NCBI GenBank assembly: GCA_035640455.1
Contig: DASQWB010000132.1
Coordinates: 1-18,047 of the forward strand
Direction of reading: 5' to 3'
DNA from: AC-50 sp035640455
Lineage (GTDB): Bacteria; Actinomycetota; Thermoleophilia; Gaiellales; Gaiellaceae
DNA: 18,047 bases
In this document: positions 14,199-18,047 of the stretch, piece after piece
Layout of the letters: every line of letters starts with the position of its first letter
Position numbering within the stretch: position 1 is the first letter of the stretch
Program-made: the position numbers and the translations under genes
Notes under the pieces: model-generated
The model's input: only the letters and a program-made list of their open reading frames with translations
What the model was told of the DNA's origin: nothing
Database searches by the model: none

Positions 14199-15136
14199 TC
14201 GGAGCGGCCGTCCGGCGATGCGAGGTTCAGCCGCTCACTGCTCGAGCGCAGATAGAAGATCAGGAGCTCTCGCAGATCCACGTCGCGTAGGTCGGCGCCC
14301 TCGGCGTAGGCGGCGATCGCGCGTCCTATCCGTCCCTTCCCTTCGAGGCCGTCCAGGAAGTCCTGTCGAGAGAACGCAGCCAGATTCTGGTGAGCCATGA
14401 AGAGATAGTGGAAGAGATCGAAGAACGGGCGGTCTCGGTCGCGCGCCTCCTCCCAGTCCACGAGCACCCAGCCGCCCCCGGTCTCGAGGAGGTTCCAGGG
14501 AGCGAAGTCTCCGTGTGTCGGGCCCATCTGGTCGCCGGCCCCGTGCGCAGCGAAGAACGCTCCCATCGCCCGTGCGACCTCGTCCGGAAGGTCCGCCGGA
14601 TTTCGGCGCGGAACCCACCGGACGGGCTCGAGCAAGAGGAGCCCGGTGTCTCGAGCCAGCAATCGGGGCGCGGAGAGTGGCAGCGGCAAGAGCTTGGCGA
14701 GCGAGTCGAGAGCCCTCGCCTCGTTGCCGAGTGCGAGTCGGCCCGTCGAATCGGTCGCGATCTTGGCGAGGCCGTGACAGTTCCCCTGCTCCCCGATGAT
14801 CAGAGCGACGAACCGGCCCGGATGATCCGATTCGGCCACGGCGATCGTGGTGCGAGGAGAGAGATACGGAGCAAGACGCTCCATGACCTCCGCGGGCGGC
14901 GCACCGCGGCGTGGCACGAGGTGGAAACCGCCCAGCCCGCCGAAGCGACGAGCGGCTTTCCACGCGAGACGAGCTTTCTTCGTGCACGGGTGATATGCGT
15001 AGAGCGCTGCTGCGACTGCCGCCCGCGGGCCGCGGGGAAGAATCAGCTGCGGAACGTAATGCGGCGCACTCGGCGCCGGACTTCCCCGGCCCGGCCTCGG
15101 CAGCGCCACCCAGCCTGGCGGCGTCGCGAGGCTCAT
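14156..15136 (-). CDS. APH-type kinase, stand-alone paralogue of the fusion's C-terminal domain
   Basis: A 326-residue kinase-like protein. K125 (LAKIA) is the likely ATP lysine. HGD at 208-210 with N215 (HGDFAPWN) is the catalytic loop, and D227 (VDWEE) the metal-binding Asp, all as in aminoglycoside phosphotransferase/choline kinase proteins. It aligns along its whole length with residues about 225-545 of the fusion at 6584-8221. Shared features are a YHPxTxK motif before the kinase core (Y48-H49-P50), PRRxP-x3-PxEVARAxGxFF, FHDIFHYL versus FFDLFHYL, and DGL-GKG-IG-I-AYAEGA. The frame is open far upstream, but ATG at 15136 overlaps the stop of the acyltransferase gene (ATGA on the minus strand) and starts the homologous region. 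The substrate is unknown; a sugar or other small hydroxyl compound of the locus is likely by context. Confidence 0.82.
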   Translation of the reverse strand: MSLATPPGWVALPRPGRGSPAPSAPHYVPQLILPRGPRAAVAAALYAYHPCTKKARLAWKAARRFGGLGGFHLVPRRGAPPAEVMERLAPYLSPRTTIAVAESDHPGRFVALIIGEQGNCHGLAKIATDSTGRLALGNEARALDSLAKLLPLPLSAPRLLARDTGLLLLEPVRWVPRRNPADLPDEVARAMGAFFAAHGAGDQMGPTHGDFAPWNLLETGGGWVLVDWEEARDRDRPFFDLFHYLFMAHQNLAAFSRQDFLDGLEGKGRIGRAIAAYAEGADLRDVDLRELLIFYLRSSSERLNLASPDGRSDYEARQRLLEMLGT

Positions 15137-16239
15137 ATGTCGAGCGGCCCGCGGAGGAGCTTCCGCGCGGTCGGGGACGAACGTACCGCCTTCATGACGG
15201 CGAGAGCGGCCGCGCCGGCGGGGCCGCGGACCACACAGACGCTGTCGAGCCCGCGATCGTCGGTTGCGAACCGGTACTTGTACGGCTCGTGCCCGCGCAG
15301 CAGGGCAAACTCCTGGACACCCTCGTCGGCCGCGCTGCGGATCGCGTGCGAGAGCAGCACCATGCCGAGAGATTCGCGCCGAAGCTCCGGGTCGCGGCCC
15401 GACTGGTAGAACGACTCGACACCGCCGAACCGGAAGCCGTACTGAGCCGCGACGGGCCGCCCGTCGAGCTCCAGGATCCAGAGGCGCAGCCAGCCACGCT
15501 CGTGAGCCCGCCGTGCGAACGCGCGGTGAAAGGCCGTGCGACCGCCTCCGAAGGTCGACTGTTCGCCGAAGCGCGCTCGGTGCAGCCGGAAGAGTGCATC
15601 GAGGTCCGCATCCAGCGTCGCCGAGTCGCTCAGCCGGTATCGAACGTGATAGCGGCGCGCCAGCCGCCGCTCGCCTCTGCGCACCGCGCTTCGGAAGTTG
15701 GGCGTCCGCTGCGCGAGAAATCGCTCGAAACCATCGGGCGCCCGAAGGACCGGATTGCCTTCCCGACGGATGAGGTGCCCGCCCAGCTGCTTCGGCCAGT
15801 CCTGCTCTCCCGGGAGATTCTCGCCGACGAAGACGTCCCAATCCCAGGGTGCCACCTCGAGCAGCCGGCGCAGCGCGCGGGCCGCGTCGTCGGAGCATTC
15901 CGGCCGGCAAACCGGACCCAGGATGTCTCCCGCGCCATTGCCGAGGAAGCGCAGCACGCGTAACGGCCGACGCCGCCAGAAATACAGCGGCAGGACAGCG
16001 AACAGCTCGCCGCCCGAGTCACGACAGCCGACCGTGACGAGCCGCCGGCCGGCGCCGAAGTGCTCCCACCAGGTCGTCGCGAGCTCCCAGGTCGCGAAGA
16101 CGTTCTGTCCCTGCACGGCGAGGTTCGTCCATTCCTCGCGGAGCGATTCCAGGCGATCGACCAGCTCGAACCGAACGGTTGCGGGGCGCGTGCCCACAGC
16201 AGCCGGGGTCGGCCGCGGTTCCAGAACGGAGACATTCAT
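15133..16239 (-). CDS. CelD/FemAB-type GNAT acyltransferase
   Basis: A 368-residue protein with the paired GNAT layout of the CelD/BcsL-like and FemAB-like acyltransferases (PF13480 type). Recognisable pieces are FATWELATTWWEHFG near the N-terminus, LPLYFWRRRPLRVLRFLG, and the core beginning TPNFRSAVRRGERRLARRY. LFRLHRARFG follows, then the second-half pattern WILELDGRPVAAQYGFRFGG with a late RGHEPYKYRFAT segment. Family members transfer acyl or aminoacyl groups, often to cell-surface or glycan substrates. Here it probably decorates a sugar of the polymer. I start it at the ATG at 16239; a start up to 30 codons earlier is open but would run into the upstream gene. A 10-bp gap separates it from that gene, and its stop overlaps the start of the kinase gene. 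Confidence 0.85.
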   Translation of the reverse strand: MNVSVLEPRPTPAAVGTRPATVRFELVDRLESLREEWTNLAVQGQNVFATWELATTWWEHFGAGRRLVTVGCRDSGGELFAVLPLYFWRRRPLRVLRFLGNGAGDILGPVCRPECSDDAARALRRLLEVAPWDWDVFVGENLPGEQDWPKQLGGHLIRREGNPVLRAPDGFERFLAQRTPNFRSAVRRGERRLARRYHVRYRLSDSATLDADLDALFRLHRARFGEQSTFGGGRTAFHRAFARRAHERGWLRLWILELDGRPVAAQYGFRFGGVESFYQSGRDPELRRESLGMVLLSHAIRSAADEGVQEFALLRGHEPYKYRFATDDRGLDSVCVVRGPAGAAALAVMKAVRSSPTARKLLRGPLDI

Positions 16240-16249
16240 TCTAGGGCGC

Positions 16250-17095
16250 CTACACCGGTAGTTTCTGGCGCGCCGTACGCAGCGACCGGAAGACGACCTC
16301 CTTCGTCGCGTCCAGCGGCTCGAGTTCACCAGGCGGCCGCGGCGACAGCCTTGCCTTCCGCAACCAGCTGTTCACCCGGTAGACGCCCTCGACCCGCTGA
16401 GTGAAGCGGGTGTAGAACGGGATCGAGAACGAAACCGAGACGCCTGCTTCGGTGTCGACCCAGTGCGGGATGTAGGAAGGCAGGTAGACGCCGAGACCTG
16501 GCTCGATATCGAACGTCTCGGCGACGGCCTCCATCGCGTGGAAGTCGCATTGCTCGCCGTCGGTGTAGCGCTCCAGCTCGTGCCGGAGCTTTGCCTGATC
16601 GTTCTCGAACGCGGCGACATGGACGTGCTTCGCCCCCCGCAGCTGGAGGAGGAAGCTGTGCTCCGCGTCGAAGTGCATCGGCGTCGTCGAGGCCGGGGCA
16701 GAGATGAACAGGTAGCCCGACCGGAACCGCATTCCGCCCTCCCGGGCGGCGACGAGCGGCTCCACCTGATCCAAGCACTCGTCGACGACCTCGGCGTATT
16801 CGGGAACTTGCTGGATATCGCGTAGGGAGATCCGGTAGCCGTTTCGCTCGACGTCGAGAATGCTGGCCGAAGGTGGTCCCTCACCCACATCCACGTAGCG
16901 GTGCGCTTCGCCGACGGGCAGCTGACCGCGCTCACGTCGCACCGAGTGGCGTGGCAACCGGTCGGCGAGCTCGGCGATCGCCTCGATCGTGAAAAGACGA
17001 TGGTCGACGAGCGAGTGCTGGACCAAGATCGACCGCCGCGCGAATGCGTCTGCAAAGGCCTCCTCGTCGATATGAAGCAGGCCGGTCTTCAGCAT
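16250..17095 (-). CDS. JmjC/cupin-like Fe(II)-dependent oxygenase
   Basis: A 281-residue protein of the JmjC/cupin-like class. The core has FISAPASTTPMHFDAEH, giving the iron-binding H141-x-D143, then LLQLRGAKHVHVAAF with K156 as a possible 2-oxoglutarate contact. The distal iron ligand is H211 in YLPSYIPHWV. This complete HxD...H triad supports a 2-oxoglutarate/Fe(II) hydroxylase, though some relatives are only binding proteins. The start at 17095 is chosen because GGAGGAGGAG lies just upstream; a longer form from 17143 would bury that site. It is the first gene of the minus operon and its product is probably cytoplasmic. What it hydroxylates is not readable from sequence; with its neighbours, a sugar, amino-acyl group or protein of the EPS machinery is possible. 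Confidence 0.85.
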   Translation of the reverse strand: MLKTGLLHIDEEAFADAFARRSILVQHSLVDHRLFTIEAIAELADRLPRHSVRRERGQLPVGEAHRYVDVGEGPPSASILDVERNGYRISLRDIQQVPEYAEVVDECLDQVEPLVAAREGGMRFRSGYLFISAPASTTPMHFDAEHSFLLQLRGAKHVHVAAFENDQAKLRHELERYTDGEQCDFHAMEAVAETFDIEPGLGVYLPSYIPHWVDTEAGVSVSFSIPFYTRFTQRVEGVYRVNSWLRKARLSPRPPGELEPLDATKEVVFRSLRTARQKLPV

Positions 17096-17184
17096 GTCTC
17101 CTCCTCCGGGCTGAAACGTTTGCGGGTGGAAACCCACGGTCATCTGGGACGCAGACGCATCGAAATCCGTACCCCCGCCGAGGG
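17096..17184. promoter_or_regulatory. Divergent intergenic region with ribosome site and small palindrome
   Basis: This 89-bp spacer separates the divergent oxygenase and beta-helix genes, so promoters for both probably lie in or near it. On the minus strand GGAGGAGGAG (17107-17098) is a strong ribosome site for the oxygenase. AAACGTTT at 17114-17121 is a perfect 8-bp palindrome, unusually AT-rich for this locus, with a short GGGT/ACCC inverted repeat just beside it (17124-17135). These could form an operator. I see no convincing -35/-10 pair on either strand. Confidence 0.4.
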
Positions 17185-18047
17185 ATGTCTACACGTGCAT
17201 CGAAGCTCGTCCTCACGCTCCTCGCAGGCGCAGCGGCTGCGGCGACGGCGGGCGCCACGGGGAGCGCGGACACGCGAGCGCGAGAGCGCGGTGAATCGGC
17301 CCTGAAACCGGCATCGACGAGGAACGCGCCGGGTCTCGGGCCCAGGCGCGCGGAGCGGTGGGCGCGGCCGAAGTTCCGCTGCCGTGGCGTGAAGGTGCGC
17401 CCGGGCGCCCGCACGATCCAGCATGCGGTCGACGCACACCGCGCGAGGACGACCTATTGCCTCCAGGGCGGCGTCTACCGGCTCGCCGCGCCTATCGTCC
17501 CGAAGACGGGTGACGTATTCGTCGGCAGGCCGAAGACGGTCATCAACGGGTCGAAGCTCTTGACCGGCTGGCGGTCGTACAGACGCCACATCTGGTACGT
17601 CGACGGACAGGGCGAGAACGACGTCCTGCGCTCCGGCACGTGCACCCCCTCGGCCTATGCGGGGTGCCGCGACGCCAACGACGTCTACTACGACGACCGC
17701 GCCCTGCGGCGTGTCATGAGCCTCGGACGGCTCGGGCCCGGGACGTTCTACTTCGACCACGCGAGTCGCCGGATCTACGTCGGCTCGAATCCGAGGAACC
17801 ACAAGGTCGAGGTCGCTGTGACGAAGTTCGCCTGGCAAGGGATCGGCGTGGGGGCGTACGACGTCGTGATCAAGGGGGTCACGGTCGAGAAGTTCGCGAC
17901 GAGCCTCCAGTCCGCCGCGATTCACGGCGGACGTGGCTGGCTCGTCGAGGGCGTCGAGGCACGCCTGAACCACGGGGCCGGCATGGACGGCGCGACGAGG
18001 ATGCGGAACAACTACGTTCACGACAACGGCCAGGCGGGCCTCGGCGG
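17185..18047 (+). CDS. Secreted right-handed parallel beta-helix protein (3' end outside window)
   Basis: This frame is open from ATG at 17185 to the right edge, giving 287 residues and no stop. The N-terminus is a signal peptide (positive start MSTRASK, hydrophobic core at about 8-22, likely cleavage after GATGSA near 28), followed by a linker rich in Ala/Arg. From about 68 the sequence has the pattern of pectate-lyase-like beta-helix proteins: VRPGARTIQHAVDAH, YCLQGGVYRL, VFVGRPKTVINGSKLLTGW. Coils follow with YDVVIKGVTVEKF, AIHGGRGWLVEGVEA and MRNNYVHDNGQAG. Relatives include polysaccharide lyases, C5-epimerases and glycan-binding proteins. Next to an EPS operon, a role in cutting, modifying or holding the polymer outside the cell is likely. 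The active site, if any, is probably in the missing part. Only a GAGGG directly against the ATG is seen, so the ribosome site is weak. Confidence 0.85.
   Translation, partial: MSTRASKLVLTLLAGAAAAATAGATGSADTRARERGESALKPASTRNAPGLGPRRAERWARPKFRCRGVKVRPGARTIQHAVDAHRARTTYCLQGGVYRLAAPIVPKTGDVFVGRPKTVINGSKLLTGWRSYRRHIWYVDGQGENDVLRSGTCTPSAYAGCRDANDVYYDDRALRRVMSLGRLGPGTFYFDHASRRIYVGSNPRNHKVEVAVTKFAWQGIGVGAYDVVIKGVTVEKFATSLQSAAIHGGRGWLVEGVEARLNHGAGMDGATRMRNNYVHDNGQAGLG

Noticed and set aside
15137..15910. N-terminal extension of the stand-alone kinase
   Set aside because: The extension overlaps the acyltransferase gene in another frame and is Arg/Pro-rich. Homology with the fusion begins only after the ATG at 15136.
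14390..15963. Long plus-strand open frames opposite the minus operon
   Set aside because: They are antisense to genes with intact catalytic motifs and show no domain of their own.
17140..18021. 293-codon open frame on the minus strand
   Set aside because: It is antisense to the beta-helix gene, which has a signal peptide and repeats. The minus product shows no recognisable domain.
1..18047. CRISPR arrays, tRNA or rRNA genes, insertion sequences, attachment sites
   Set aside because: I saw no regularly spaced repeats, tRNA-like folds, transposase motifs or terminal inverted repeats on either strand.

Overview
The window is very GC-rich, with codon third positions almost all G or C. Genes are packed with 4-bp stop/start overlaps and preceded by GGAGG-type ribosome sites. 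No outer-membrane exporter of the Wza type is seen. This suggests a high-GC monoderm of the Actinomycetota. A deep-branching group such as Thermoleophilia/Gaiellales is a guess from style and gene content, not something I can prove. The region is a capsule/exopolysaccharide (EPS) locus of the Wzx/Wzy type.

Layout. Positions 1-14198 form one plus-strand operon of 13 genes: the 3' end of an unknown gene with a membrane segment; a small membrane-anchored cysteine protein; a Wzc-like chain-length regulator/tyrosine autokinase whose Walker A lysine is replaced by arginine; a polyprenyl-phosphate sugar-1-phosphate transferase that starts the repeat unit; a tail-anchored helix-turn-helix/coiled-coil protein; a GT4 glycosyltransferase; a nucleotidyltransferase-like protein; a fusion of a thymidylate-kinase-like P-loop kinase with an APH-type kinase; a second GT4; a Wzy/O-antigen-ligase-like polymerase; a Wzx-like flippase; a third GT4; and a polysaccharide deacetylase. 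Positions 17095-14156 form a minus-strand operon of three genes: a JmjC/cupin-like Fe(II) oxygenase, a CelD/FemAB-type GNAT acyltransferase and a stand-alone APH-type kinase. The stand-alone kinase is a clear paralogue of the C-terminal half of the plus-strand fusion. The two operons converge and overlap by 43 bp. An 89-bp divergent spacer (17096-17184) separates the minus operon from a secreted right-handed beta-helix protein that begins at 17185 and runs off the window.

How it fits together (inference). The PglC/WcaJ-type transferase loads the first sugar-phosphate on undecaprenyl phosphate, and the three GT4 enzymes extend it to an oligosaccharide. Wzx flips it, Wzy polymerises it, and the Wzc-like protein sets length or coordinates export. 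The deacetylase, acyltransferase, oxygenase and kinases would tailor the glycan or its precursors, and the beta-helix protein may bind, cut or epimerise it outside the cell. The least explained part is the nucleotidyltransferase / P-loop kinase / APH-kinase set, with its second APH copy. I regard it, together with the membrane-tethered HTH protein, as the best candidate for something not yet described. Every stretch longer than 100 bp is covered by a gene.
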